Translations under genes and position numbers: made by a program
Source of the DNA: Rickettsiales bacterium
Lineage (GTDB): Bacteria > Pseudomonadota > Alphaproteobacteria > Rickettsiales > UBA1997
DNA: 8,637 nucleotides
Direction: 5' to 3'
Assembly: GCA_947487845.1 (NCBI GenBank)
Contig: CANKYC010000049.1
Span: forward strand, 1 to 8,637
Part shown: in pieces, positions 1-6,350 of the stretch
How positions within the stretch are numbered: position 1 is the first letter of the stretch
How the letters are laid out: the number at the start of each line of letters is the position of its first letter
The notes under the pieces: model-generated
Told to the model about the DNA's origin: nothing
Databases searched by the model: none
Seen by the model: the letters and a program-made list of their open reading frames with translations, nothing else

Positions 1-116
1 ATTCTATAGATCACTTCAGAGATGAGTTAACCAAATATCTTTTTTACTACAATCAAATGCGACCACACCAATCTTTAAAAGGATTAACCCCAGAACAATT
101 TTTAAAAAATTGTTAG
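1..116 (+). CDS. C-terminal end of an IS481/IS3-type transposase (partial, 5' end outside window)
   Basis: The frame whose first full codon starts at position 3 is open to a TAG stop at 114-116 and gives 37 residues ending in YNQMRPHQSLKGLTPEQFL. This is the hallmark C-terminal end of DDE integrase-core transposases of the IS481/IS3 type (rve_3 region, pattern YNxxRPHxxLxxxTPxxF). The catalytic DDE residues would lie upstream, outside the window, so I cannot tell whether the enzyme is intact. The last residues look normal and the stop falls where such proteins usually end, so this end at least is not obviously decayed. The family is firm; the choice between IS481 and a related IS3 group is not. 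Confidence 0.8.
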   Translation, partial: SIDHFRDELTKYLFYYNQMRPHQSLKGLTPEQFLKNC

Positions 117-120
117 TTAA

Positions 121-148
121 TCTGTCAGCGAATTAGGTAACCTTTACA
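121..148. repeat. Candidate terminal inverted repeat (right end) of the insertion sequence
   Basis: Shortly after the transposase stop, the sequence closes with ...GTAACCTTTACA at 148. Read inward on the opposite strand it begins TGTAAAGGTTACC. Ends starting with TGT are common in IS481-type elements, and a few dozen bases from stop codon to element end is the usual spacing. The partner end lies outside the window, so neither the repeat nor a target duplication can be confirmed here. Confidence 0.3.
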
Positions 149-224
149 AGCATGACATTCAGTTTCAATCAGCTTTGGTTTGGAATTTTAGAAATTAGGG
201 CAAATCTTAAATATATAAAATAAA

Positions 225-491
225 ATGCTAAAACTTTTATTAAAAATCTGGCCAGCTTTTACTCCGATTATAGTTTATATTTTCTGGGTTTACATCATTG
301 AAGGTGTGGTTTTGAAAAAATTTTTGAAAAAAGAAGAAATTATCGAAGGAGAAAAAATTGTTGGCGAAAAAACCACGCAAAAACCTGCAGAAAAAGTAGG
401 AAAATTTTCTTTAAAAAATCGCTGCTTTGTAACTATAGTTTACATGAGTTTGGTGCTGGCAATTTTGATTTTAATTGCGATGGCTTTTTAA
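225..491 (+). CDS. Small two-helix inner-membrane protein of unknown function
   Basis: An 88-residue protein with a hydrophobic segment at about residues 5-30 (rich in I, V, W, F and Y), a charged Lys/Glu-rich middle (about 31-64) and a second hydrophobic segment at about 68-88 that runs to the C-terminus. This predicts a two-pass membrane protein with a charged loop. Small proteins of this shape are common in alphaproteobacteria, and it faintly recalls the DUF6111 group, but that is from memory and unchecked. The ATG at 225 is the first in frame, right at the start of the hydrophobic segment, and has no clear Shine-Dalgarno sequence, as for most genes here. It lies between the IS remnant and the rpsB leader and is 178 bp from rpsB, so it is probably a separate transcription unit. 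Function unknown. Confidence 0.65.
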   Translation: MLKLLLKIWPAFTPIIVYIFWVYIIEGVVLKKFLKKEEIIEGEKIVGEKTTQKPAEKVGKFSLKNRCFVTIVYMSLVLAILILIAMAF

Positions 492-669
492 AAGTTGCAT
501 TTTTTTCTTCAGCATTTAAAAAACCGTCCAACTTTCACGAGTTCTTCGTAAAATGTTCTCATTTAATCTCACAAATAGTAGCGCTTTGGTGCATCTTGCC
601 GACCTTTGATAACAAAGGTCGTAACTATGTTTGCCGCTATTTGGTAAATAACCAAATAAATTTAAAATT
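492..669 (+). promoter_or_regulatory. rpsB leader with two perfect hairpins next to the start codon
   Basis: This 178-bp gap should hold the promoter and 5' leader of rpsB. Two perfect stem-loops are visible: GACCTTTG/CAAAGGTC at 601-608 and 613-620 with a 4-nt ATAA loop, and TATTTGGT/ACCAAATA at 638-645 and 651-658 with a 5-nt loop, ending 11 nt before the ATG at 670. Neither is followed by a T-run, so they are not ordinary terminators. S2 is known to repress its own rpsB-tsf mRNA in gammaproteobacteria; a similar role here is inference. A TAAAAT at 549-554 could be a -10 box, but no good -35 is seen at the right distance. Confidence 0.45.
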
Positions 670-1620
670 ATGTCTAAAACAGAACTTCCGCAATTCACTA
701 TTCGTCAACTTTTAGAAGCTGGCGTTCACTTCGGTCACAAAACTATGCGCCGTAATCCAAAAATGACGCGCTATATTCACACTAATCGCAACGGAATCAG
801 CATCATTGATTTGAACAAAACTGCGAATCTTTTACACAACTCCCTTAAAACAGTTAAAGAAATTACTAAAAACAACGGTCGTATCTTGTTTGTTGCAACT
901 AAAAAGCAAGCCATCGAGCCAGTTGCTGAAGCTGCAAAAAGATGTGGTCAATATTACGTAAACTTCAGATGGTTAGGCGGCATGCTTACTAACTGGAAAA
1001 CCGTTTCTCAATCAATCAAAGCTTTGAAAAAAATCGAAGAACAATTGGCTGATCCAAGCGAAATCGGCTACAACAAAAAAGAGAAATTAGTTCTTCAAAG
1101 ACAAAAAGAAAAATTAGAACAAGCTCTTGGTGGTATCAAAAACATGGGCGGATATCCTGACTTAGTTTTCATTATCGATACCCACAAAGAATCTTTGGCA
1201 ATTGCCGAAGCTAAAAAATTGAACATTCCTATCATGGCAATTTTGGATTCTAACTGTAATCCAGATGGAATCACTTTTCCAATTCCGGGAAATGATGACT
1301 CTGCAAAATCAATCAAACTTTATTGCCGTTTAATTTCTGATGCTGCAATCGCTGGAATCAAAGAAAACATGGCAATTTCTGGTGTTGATATTAGCAAATT
1401 TGAAGGTGATGAATTGCCAGCAAATATCCGTGATTTGAAAAATTCAACTGCTGAGAAAAAAGATCACAGCAGAAAAGATCATACTAAAGATTTTAAGAAA
1501 AAAGAAATCGTCAAAAAAACTGAAGAAAAAGAAGGAAAATCTGAAGTTAAAAAACCAGCCGCTGCAAAAACAGACGCTTCTAAAAAGCCAGCAGGAAAAA
1601 AACCAGTTGGCAAAAAGTAA
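670..1620 (+). CDS. rpsB: 30S ribosomal protein S2
   Basis: Ribosomal protein S2 binds the 30S subunit late in assembly, between head and body near S1, and is needed for translation initiation. The 316-residue product has the family landmarks in order: GVHFGHKTMRRNPKM at about 18-32, RNGISIIDL at 40-48, FRWLGGMLTNWKT at 99-111, the coiled-coil insertion at about 112-155, GGYPDLVFIIDTHKE at 160-174, and ILDSNCNPDGITFPIPGNDD at 191-210. The S2 core ends near residue 255. The remaining 60 or so residues form a low-complexity tail rich in Lys, Ala and Glu; many alphaproteobacterial S2 proteins carry such tails. The ATG at 670 gives the expected short N-terminus (MSKTELPQFTIRQLLEAG). There is no Shine-Dalgarno sequence, and a hairpin lies just upstream. 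tsf follows, as in most bacteria. Confidence 0.98.
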   Translation: MSKTELPQFTIRQLLEAGVHFGHKTMRRNPKMTRYIHTNRNGISIIDLNKTANLLHNSLKTVKEITKNNGRILFVATKKQAIEPVAEAAKRCGQYYVNFRWLGGMLTNWKTVSQSIKALKKIEEQLADPSEIGYNKKEKLVLQRQKEKLEQALGGIKNMGGYPDLVFIIDTHKESLAIAEAKKLNIPIMAILDSNCNPDGITFPIPGNDDSAKSIKLYCRLISDAAIAGIKENMAISGVDISKFEGDELPANIRDLKNSTAEKKDHSRKDHTKDFKKKEIVKKTEEKEGKSEVKKPAAAKTDASKKPAGKKPVGKK

Positions 1621-1639
1621 TAACTCGATCTTTTGAGCG

Positions 1640-1742
1640 GTTATAGATTCTGAAACAAATTCAGAATGACGATGAGGTAAAATTTGCACTCGAACTAAAA
1701 TAAAAACTCCGTCATCTTGAGCTTGTTTTAAGAATCTATAAC
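1640..1742. repeat. Inverted pair of a dispersed GTCATTCTGA...AGAATCTATAA-type repeat between rpsB and tsf
   Basis: Two copies of one roughly 31-bp unit face each other: 1641-1671 (reverse orientation) and 1710-1741 (forward). The outer 12 bases match perfectly as an inverted repeat (GTTATAGATTCT at 1640-1651, AGAATCTATAAC at 1731-1742); the rest matches with scattered differences and one indel. The left copy also contains its own perfect 8-bp stem, ATTCTGAA/TTCAGAAT (1647-1654 and 1660-1667). The unit resembles the GTCATYCTGA...TTGT...AGAATCT repeats scattered through intergenic DNA of many bacteria. In mRNA the pair could fold into a long imperfect hairpin between the two cistrons. Confidence 0.7.
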
Positions 1743-1784
1743 GCGCTTCCAACTCTAATATTAAACCTTAATTCCCCCAAAAAT

Positions 1785-2696
1785 ATGGCAGATCTATCTC
1801 TCATTAAAAAACTCCGCGAAGCCACTGGTTGCGGTATCTCAGATTGTAACAAAGCTTTGGCTGCAAATGCTGATGATTTTGAAAAATCAGTTGATTGGCT
1901 GAGAAAAAAAGGTCTTTCTTCCGCAGTTAAAAAAAGCGGTCGTGTAACCTCTGAAGGCGCCGTTGCCGTTTATGTTGAAGGAAATATTGCCGCAATCGTT
2001 GAAGTTAACTCTGAAACTGATTTTGTTGCTCGTAACCAAAAATTCCAAGATTTCACTGCCACAGTTACTAAACTTGCTTTAGCAAATAACGAAATCGAAA
2101 AATTAAAAGCTGCTCAATTCACTGGCACTTCTCACTCGGTTGATGAGGAAGTTAAAAACCAAATCGGTGTTATCGGCGAAAATATCAATGTTAGAAGAGT
2201 TGACGGATTGTCTGTTTCTAACGGCGCAATCATTAGCTATGTTCACAATGCAATTGCTCCAAATATTGGTAAAATTGCAGTTTTGGTTGCTTTTGAATCT
2301 GCCGCTCCAAAAGAAAAATTGGAAGAAATTGGCAAGCAAATCGCCATGCATATTGCTGCTGCGAAACCTGACGCTTTGGATGTTTCTTTGGTTGATGCTG
2401 AAAAGTTGAATCGCGAAACTGAAATCTTAAAGGATCAAGCTCGCGCTTCTGGTAAACCTGAAAGCATCATCGACAAAATGATTGAAGGTCGTATCAGAAA
2501 ATATTATGAAGAAGTGGTTCTTTTGGAACAACTTTTCGTAATGGATGACAAATTAAAAATCAAAGATGTAGTTAATAATTTTGCCAAAGAAAATGGTGAA
2601 ACCAAAATTACTGGTTTCAAACTTTTCATTCTTGGTGAAGGTATCGAGAAAAAAGAAAATGACTTTGCCGCCGAAGTTGCGTCAATGACTAAATAA
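1785..2696 (+). CDS. tsf: Translation elongation factor Ts
   Basis: EF-Ts is the guanine-nucleotide exchange factor that recycles EF-Tu from its GDP to its GTP form in the cytoplasm. The 303-residue protein starts with the UBA-like domain (LIKKLREATGCGISDCNKAL, about 6-25, and the WLRKKGL motif, 38-44). The EF-Tu-contacting TDFVAR motif follows at 78-83, then the two core subdomains with ISYVHNAIAPNIGKIAVLVA and MHIAAAKPDAL. Near the C-terminus, IRKYYEEVVLLEQLFVMDD and LGEGIEKKENDFAAEV are typical of alphaproteobacterial EF-Ts. The length is normal and no motif is broken. It is probably co-transcribed with rpsB, but the 164-bp gap holds an inverted repeat pair that could affect its share of the transcript. 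A run of C at 1774-1778 sits where a Shine-Dalgarno sequence would be. Confidence 0.98.
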   Translation: MADLSLIKKLREATGCGISDCNKALAANADDFEKSVDWLRKKGLSSAVKKSGRVTSEGAVAVYVEGNIAAIVEVNSETDFVARNQKFQDFTATVTKLALANNEIEKLKAAQFTGTSHSVDEEVKNQIGVIGENINVRRVDGLSVSNGAIISYVHNAIAPNIGKIAVLVAFESAAPKEKLEEIGKQIAMHIAAAKPDALDVSLVDAEKLNRETEILKDQARASGKPESIIDKMIEGRIRKYYEEVVLLEQLFVMDDKLKIKDVVNNFAKENGETKITGFKLFILGEGIEKKENDFAAEVASMTK

Positions 2697-2702
2697 TTTT
2701 CG

Positions 2703-2740
2703 TGGCGCATTTTAAGGCTTTGTAAGCTTAAAATGCGCCA
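2703..2740. other. Strong intercistronic hairpin between tsf and pyrH
   Basis: TGGCGCATTTTAAG at 2703-2716 is perfectly complementary to CTTAAAATGCGCCA at 2727-2740. Inside this 14-bp stem, CTT (2718-2720) can pair with AAG (2724-2726) around a TGT loop, leaving only G2717 bulged, for 17 bp in total. No T-run follows on either strand, so it does not fit a standard intrinsic terminator. It could be an RNA-processing or 3'-end stabilising structure that separates rpsB-tsf from the pyrH run, or a small palindromic repeat. Confidence 0.75.
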
Positions 2741-2775
2741 TAAGTAGTAGTAATTATCCCCAGTTTTATATTCCT

Positions 2776-3498
2776 ATGCCCAACAAAACCGATCTAAAAT
2801 TTAAAAGAATCCTTTTTAAAGTATCTGGCGAAGCGATGATGGGTGATAAGGCTTTTGGACACGATGTTGACGCAATTGAAAAAATCTGTAATCAAATAAT
2901 TTCAGCACATAAATTAGGTTGCAAAATCTGCGTTGTTGTTGGCGGTGGAAATATTTTCCGTGGCATCTCACAAGCCGCAGCTGGAATTGAGCGCGTAACC
3001 GCCGATTATATGGGAATGCTCGCAACCTGTATTAATGGTTTGGCGTTGCAAAGTGCATTGGAGAAAAAAAATATTGAAACTCGCATGCTTTCGGCAATTC
3101 CAATGAACAGCGTTTGCGAACCTTACATCAAACGTCGTGCGGCTCGTCACTTAGAAAGAAACCGTATTGTAATTTTTTCCGCCGGAACAGGAAATCCCTT
3201 TTTCACAACTGATACTGCCGCAGTTTTGCGCGCCGTTGAAATGGGATGCGACGGCATTTTAAAAGGCACGCAAGTTGATGGCGTTTATACCGCAGATCCA
3301 AAACTTGATAAAACTGCCACACGCTACGAAAAATTAAAATATATTGATGTGTTAAAACAAGATCTGAAAGTTATGGATCAAACCGCGATTACTCTGGCTA
3401 AAGACAACAAACTTCCAATTGTAGTTTTTTCAATCAAAGGCGAAAATGCTTTACAAGAAGTAGTACAGGGTAGAGGAAAATTTACTGTAATTAATTAA
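2776..3498 (+). CDS. pyrH: Uridylate kinase (UMP kinase)
   Basis: PyrH transfers phosphate from ATP to UMP to make UDP, an essential step in pyrimidine nucleotide synthesis; the bacterial enzyme is a hexamer of the amino-acid-kinase fold and is usually activated by GTP. In the 240-residue product I see the N-terminal KRILFKVSGEA (10-20) with phosphate-binding Lys15, the glycine-rich VVVGGGNIFRG (53-63), the ADYMGMLAT segment (76-84), the UMP-binding loop GTGNPFFTTDTAA (137-149), GTQVDGVYTADP (164-175) and MDQTAITLAKDN (200-211). The length matches the family. The start gives the usual short lead before the first strand. It begins 79 bp after tsf, behind a strong hairpin, and appears to lead the following tightly packed gene run. 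Confidence 0.98.
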   Translation: MPNKTDLKFKRILFKVSGEAMMGDKAFGHDVDAIEKICNQIISAHKLGCKICVVVGGGNIFRGISQAAAGIERVTADYMGMLATCINGLALQSALEKKNIETRMLSAIPMNSVCEPYIKRRAARHLERNRIVIFSAGTGNPFFTTDTAAVLRAVEMGCDGILKGTQVDGVYTADPKLDKTATRYEKLKYIDVLKQDLKVMDQTAITLAKDNKLPIVVFSIKGENALQEVVQGRGKFTVIN

Positions 3499-3504
3499 AT
3501 ATTT

Positions 3505-4062
3505 ATGATTAACGAACTAACCGACAAAACCCGCAAGAAAATGGAAGACACCATGAACTCGCTAAAACGCGACATGGACAGCATTTCAACTGGTCGCGCC
3601 ACTCCTAATCTTTTAGACCCAGTTAAAGTTGAAGTTTACGGCAGCTTCATGCCGCTTTCGCAAGTTGCCAGCGTTTCAGTTCCCGAAGCAACTACATTAT
3701 CAATTCAGGTTTGGGATCGCGAAAATTTACGCGCTGTTGAAAAAGCAATCATCAATTCCAATCTCGGTTTTAACCCATTGGTTGATGGCATGACAATTCG
3801 CATCATGATTCCAAAATTAAGCGAAGAGCGTCGTAAAGAAATGGTGAAATTGGCTAAAAAATATGGTGAAGATAAAAAAGTTGCAGTGCGCAACGTACGT
3901 CGCGACGCTCTTGATGATTTTAAGAAAAAAGAAAAAGAATTAGCTGCATCGAAAGATCAAATTCATTCTTTCAATGAAATTGTGCAAAAAATTACTGACG
4001 AATTTATCAAAAAAATTGACGATGTAATTACGGCAAAAGAAAAAGAATTAATGAAGATTTAA
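3505..4062 (+). CDS. frr: Ribosome recycling factor
   Basis: RRF, with EF-G, splits the post-termination ribosome so its subunits can be reused. The 185-residue product has the standard length. It begins with the long helix of the three-helix bundle (MINELTDKTRKKMEDTMNSL), followed by the STGRATPNLLDPVKVEVYG segment at the hinge (about 28-46). The small beta domain is at about 47-105 (QVASVSVPEA, NLGFNPLVDGMTIRIMIPKL). The signature LSEERRKEMVK...EDKKVAVRNVRRDA leads into the closing helices. It starts only 6 bp after the pyrH stop and ends in a TAATG overlap with uppS, so translation of the two may be coupled. pyrH-frr is a very common bacterial pair. Confidence 0.98.
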   Translation: MINELTDKTRKKMEDTMNSLKRDMDSISTGRATPNLLDPVKVEVYGSFMPLSQVASVSVPEATTLSIQVWDRENLRAVEKAIINSNLGFNPLVDGMTIRIMIPKLSEERRKEMVKLAKKYGEDKKVAVRNVRRDALDDFKKKEKELAASKDQIHSFNEIVQKITDEFIKKIDDVITAKEKELMKI

Positions 4063-4802
4063 TGCTTTTTTTCCGCAAAAAAAACATTGAAGAAGTCTTT
4101 GATTTAAAGATTCCAGCTCACATCGCCATTATTATGGATGGTAACGCCAGATGGGCTAAAGCAAAAAAACTGCCTTTGGCTTTGGGTCACAAAAGTGGTT
4201 CGGAAAATGTTAAAAAAATTGCCGAAAGTTGTATTGAAATCGGTGTAAAAAATCTCACAATTTATGCATTTTCTTCTGAAAATTGGGATCGCCCTCAAGA
4301 TGAAGTTATTTATCTAATGAAGTTATTGGATGAATATTTAGAAAAAGAAACCAAGCCGCTCATTGAAAAAGATGTCAAAATTATAATCTCAGGAAATTTA
4401 GAAAAACTTCCCACTTCCACAAAAGAAAAAATCGCCGCTATTCAGAACCAAACCAAAAATCACCAAGCCTTAACTTTAAATGTCGCTTTTAGTTACGGTT
4501 CGAGACAAGAAATTGTCGATGCTGCCAAAAAGATAGCGCTTGATGTTAGTCAAGGCAAAATTAGCGTCGATGAAATTAATGCCGAAATTTTTTCGCAAAA
4601 TCTTTACAATCCAAAAATTCCCGATCCCGACCTTCTAATTAGAACCGCCGGCGATTTAAGATTAAGTAATTTTCTGCTTTGGCAACTTGCTTACGCCGAA
4701 TTTTATTTTACTAAAACTTACTGGCCTGATTTCAATAAAAGTGAATTGATGCAGGCAATTTCAGAATTTAACAAAAGAGAGAGGCGTTATGGAAAAAGAT
4801 AA
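4062..4802 (+). CDS. uppS: Undecaprenyl diphosphate synthase (isoprenyl transferase)
   Basis: UppS is a cis-prenyltransferase that adds isopentenyl-PP units to farnesyl-PP to build undecaprenyl-PP, the lipid carrier for peptidoglycan and polysaccharide precursors. The 246-residue product carries MDGNARWAK (25-33) with catalytic Asp26 and Arg30, GHKSG (42-46), YAFSSENWDRP (68-78), SYGSRQEI (144-151), and DLLIRTAGDLRLSNFLLWQ (190-208) with Arg194, Arg200 and Ser202. AYAEFYF (210-216) contains Glu213, the Mg-binding position known in E. coli. It ends in the typical RRYG. Small departures from the usual consensus are DGNGRWA read as DGNARWA, and RTGGE read as RTAGD; both are mild and the enzyme looks functional. 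The start codon overlaps the frr stop, and the last 14 bp overlap cdsA. Confidence 0.97.
   Translation: MLFFRKKNIEEVFDLKIPAHIAIIMDGNARWAKAKKLPLALGHKSGSENVKKIAESCIEIGVKNLTIYAFSSENWDRPQDEVIYLMKLLDEYLEKETKPLIEKDVKIIISGNLEKLPTSTKEKIAAIQNQTKNHQALTLNVAFSYGSRQEIVDAAKKIALDVSQGKISVDEINAEIFSQNLYNPKIPDPDLLIRTAGDLRLSNFLLWQLAYAEFYFTKTYWPDFNKSELMQAISEFNKRERRYGKR
4777..4784 (+). promoter_or_regulatory. Shine-Dalgarno sequence for cdsA inside uppS
   Basis: GAGAGAGG lies 4 nt before the ATG at 4789. It is the clearest ribosome-binding site in the window; most other genes here have no obvious purine-rich match to the 16S tail. It supports the start of cdsA inside the 3' end of uppS. Confidence 0.65.
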
Positions 4803-5547
4803 AACCAAAAATTTGGTTAATAATGTGCAAAATGCCTGCGAAAAAATTTATTTTTCCCTTGTTGGTTTGTTCAATAAATTAATTTCTTACGTTCATTTTC
4901 TCGATCCAAAAGATAATACCAAACAGCGCGTTGTAAGTTCTATAATTCTGGTTCCGCTCGCGGTTTATGCGATCTTTTTTTCAAAAAGCGTTTTCATTTT
5001 TATCGCAATTGCTTTGGCAATTTTAATGACAATTGAATGGCTCGATATTGTTAAAACCGCCAAAGATCAAAAAAAATGGCGCATCATCGGATTTTTCTAC
5101 ATTCTAATTCCAATTTACGCCGTAATCAAAATTCGCCTTTACGATGCCGATGTTTTGCTGTGGATGTTTGCTGTAATTTGGGCGACTGATATTTTCGCAT
5201 TTTTTGCCGGCAGAAGTTTTGGCGGGCCAAAATTAGCACCAAGCATCAGCCCCAATAAAACTTGGTCTGGTTTGGCGGGCGGCGTAATTGCTAGCATGTT
5301 AATTGGTTTCATGAGTTCATTCATGTTTCAGGGTGGAATTTTCTTTTTTATTTTTATCAGTCTTTTTATTGCTTTGCTTGAACAGGCGAGTGATTTGTTT
5401 GAATCAAAAATCAAAAGAATTTTTGGCGTAAAAGATTCAGGAAATATAATTCCCGGACATGGCGGAGTTCTTGACCGGCTTGACGGAATGATGTTTGTAG
5501 CGCCTTTAGTTTTATTTTTAATTTCAGTATTCCCGCATAAGTTTTAA
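4789..5547 (+). CDS. cdsA: Phosphatidate cytidylyltransferase (CDP-diacylglycerol synthase)
   Basis: CdsA condenses CTP with phosphatidic acid to give CDP-diacylglycerol, the precursor of all phosphoglycerolipids, in the inner membrane. The 252-residue protein has several hydrophobic segments (about 49-64, 67-86, 98-114, 121-140, 160-180, 182-199, 233-248), as expected for this polytopic enzyme. ATDIFAFFAGRSFGG (132-146) and SPNKTWSG (154-161) are conserved. The family signature lies at 206-232 (SKIKRIFGVKD then PGHGGVLDRLD), which includes metal- and nucleotide-binding acidic residues. About 45 residues precede the usual N-terminal KQRVVSS; this lead is somewhat amphipathic, and the strong Shine-Dalgarno site supports the long start. 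It overlaps uppS by 14 bp. Confidence 0.96.
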   Translation: MEKDKTKNLVNNVQNACEKIYFSLVGLFNKLISYVHFLDPKDNTKQRVVSSIILVPLAVYAIFFSKSVFIFIAIALAILMTIEWLDIVKTAKDQKKWRIIGFFYILIPIYAVIKIRLYDADVLLWMFAVIWATDIFAFFAGRSFGGPKLAPSISPNKTWSGLAGGVIASMLIGFMSSFMFQGGIFFFIFISLFIALLEQASDLFESKIKRIFGVKDSGNIIPGHGGVLDRLDGMMFVAPLVLFLISVFPHKF

Positions 5548-5552
5548 CTAAA

Positions 5553-6338
5553 ATGACCAACGATTTTTTCACCATCGCCGGCCGCCAATTCACTTCCCGT
5601 CTTTTGGTCGGCACCGGAAAATACAAAGATTTTCACGAAACTGCCGCCGCAATTAATGCTTCCGGCGCTGAAATTGTTACCGTTGCAGTTCGCCGCGTTA
5701 ATATTGAAAAGAAAGGCGAACCAATGTTGCAAGATTTTCTTGATCCAAAAAAATTCACTTATTTACCAAATACCGCCGGATGTTTCACCGCCGATGATGC
5801 CGTTCGCACCTTGCGTTTAGCGCGCGCCGCCGGAGGTTGGAATTTAGTGAAACTGGAAGTTTTAGCTGATGAAAAAACCCTTTATCCAAAAGTTGTAGAA
5901 ACCATCAAAGCCGCAGAATTATTAATCAAAGAAGGTTTTGACGTCATGGTTTATACTTCTGATGATCCAATTGTTGCCAAAGAATTAGAAGATATCGGTT
6001 GCTGCGCAATCATGCCTTTGGCGGCGCCAATTGGTTCAGGCTTGGGAATTCAAAATCGTTTAAATATCGAATTTATTGTCGAACAATCAAAAGTTCCGGT
6101 TTTGGTTGATGCTGGCGTTGGAACCGCAAGCGACGCGGCAATTGCTATGGAAATTGGCTGCGATGGCGTTTTGATGAATACCGCAATCGCCAAAGCCAAA
6201 AACCCAATTTTGATGGCGCATGCCATGAAACTTGCAATTGAAGCAGGTCGCGCCGCATTTTTGGCGGGCCGAATGGAAGTAAAAAAATTCGCCTCAGCGT
6301 CAAGCCCAGAGGTTGGAAAAATTAATAATAAATTTTGA
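5553..6338 (+). CDS. thiG: Thiazole synthase
   Basis: ThiG builds the thiazole phosphate half of thiamin from 1-deoxy-D-xylulose 5-phosphate, dehydroglycine and sulfur carried as ThiS thiocarboxylate. The 261-residue protein is a full-length TIM-barrel member: FTSRLLVGTGKY (13-24), VTVAVRRV (42-49), LPNTAGC (71-77), VKLEVLAD (99-106) with the Schiff-base Lys100 and Glu102, MPLAAPIGSGLGIQN (154-168), the phosphate-binding DAGVGTASDAA (187-197), and the closing DGVLMNTAIAKA and AGRM...ASSPE. No ThiS domain is fused to it and no other thi gene is in the window. It sits 5 bp after cdsA, leaving no room for a TPP riboswitch in front. Parts of it are visibly GC-richer than its surroundings (about 51% by hand count over 5581-5700), though a neighbouring 60-base line is about 30%. 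Confidence 0.96.
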   Translation: MTNDFFTIAGRQFTSRLLVGTGKYKDFHETAAAINASGAEIVTVAVRRVNIEKKGEPMLQDFLDPKKFTYLPNTAGCFTADDAVRTLRLARAAGGWNLVKLEVLADEKTLYPKVVETIKAAELLIKEGFDVMVYTSDDPIVAKELEDIGCCAIMPLAAPIGSGLGIQNRLNIEFIVEQSKVPVLVDAGVGTASDAAIAMEIGCDGVLMNTAIAKAKNPILMAHAMKLAIEAGRAAFLAGRMEVKKFASASSPEVGKINNKF

Positions 6339-6350
6339 TCAAATTCAAAA

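Noticed and set aside
1444..1752. A 102-codon minus-strand open frame across the end of rpsB and the gap.
   Set aside because: It is antisense to the Lys-rich S2 tail (giving a Phe-rich nonsense peptide) and to the repeat pair; the RHSEFVSES stretch is a known kind of repeat-derived artefact.
1769..1779. Runs of C upstream of tsf (1774-1778) and pyrH (near 2758-2761) as a shared non-standard initiation signal.
   Set aside because: Spacing to the ATG differs between the two genes (6 versus about 14 nt) and the motif is too short to distinguish from chance.
2140..2409. An 89-codon + strand open frame inside tsf.
   Set aside because: It lies in another frame of an intact, well-conserved EF-Ts and its product resembles no family I recognise.
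2703..2740. The tsf-pyrH hairpin as a Rho-independent terminator.
   Set aside because: The stem is strong, but no run of T follows it on the + strand or on the - strand.
5540..5560. A TPP riboswitch in front of thiG.
   Set aside because: Only 5 bp separate cdsA and thiG, and I did not recognise a THI-box core nearby.
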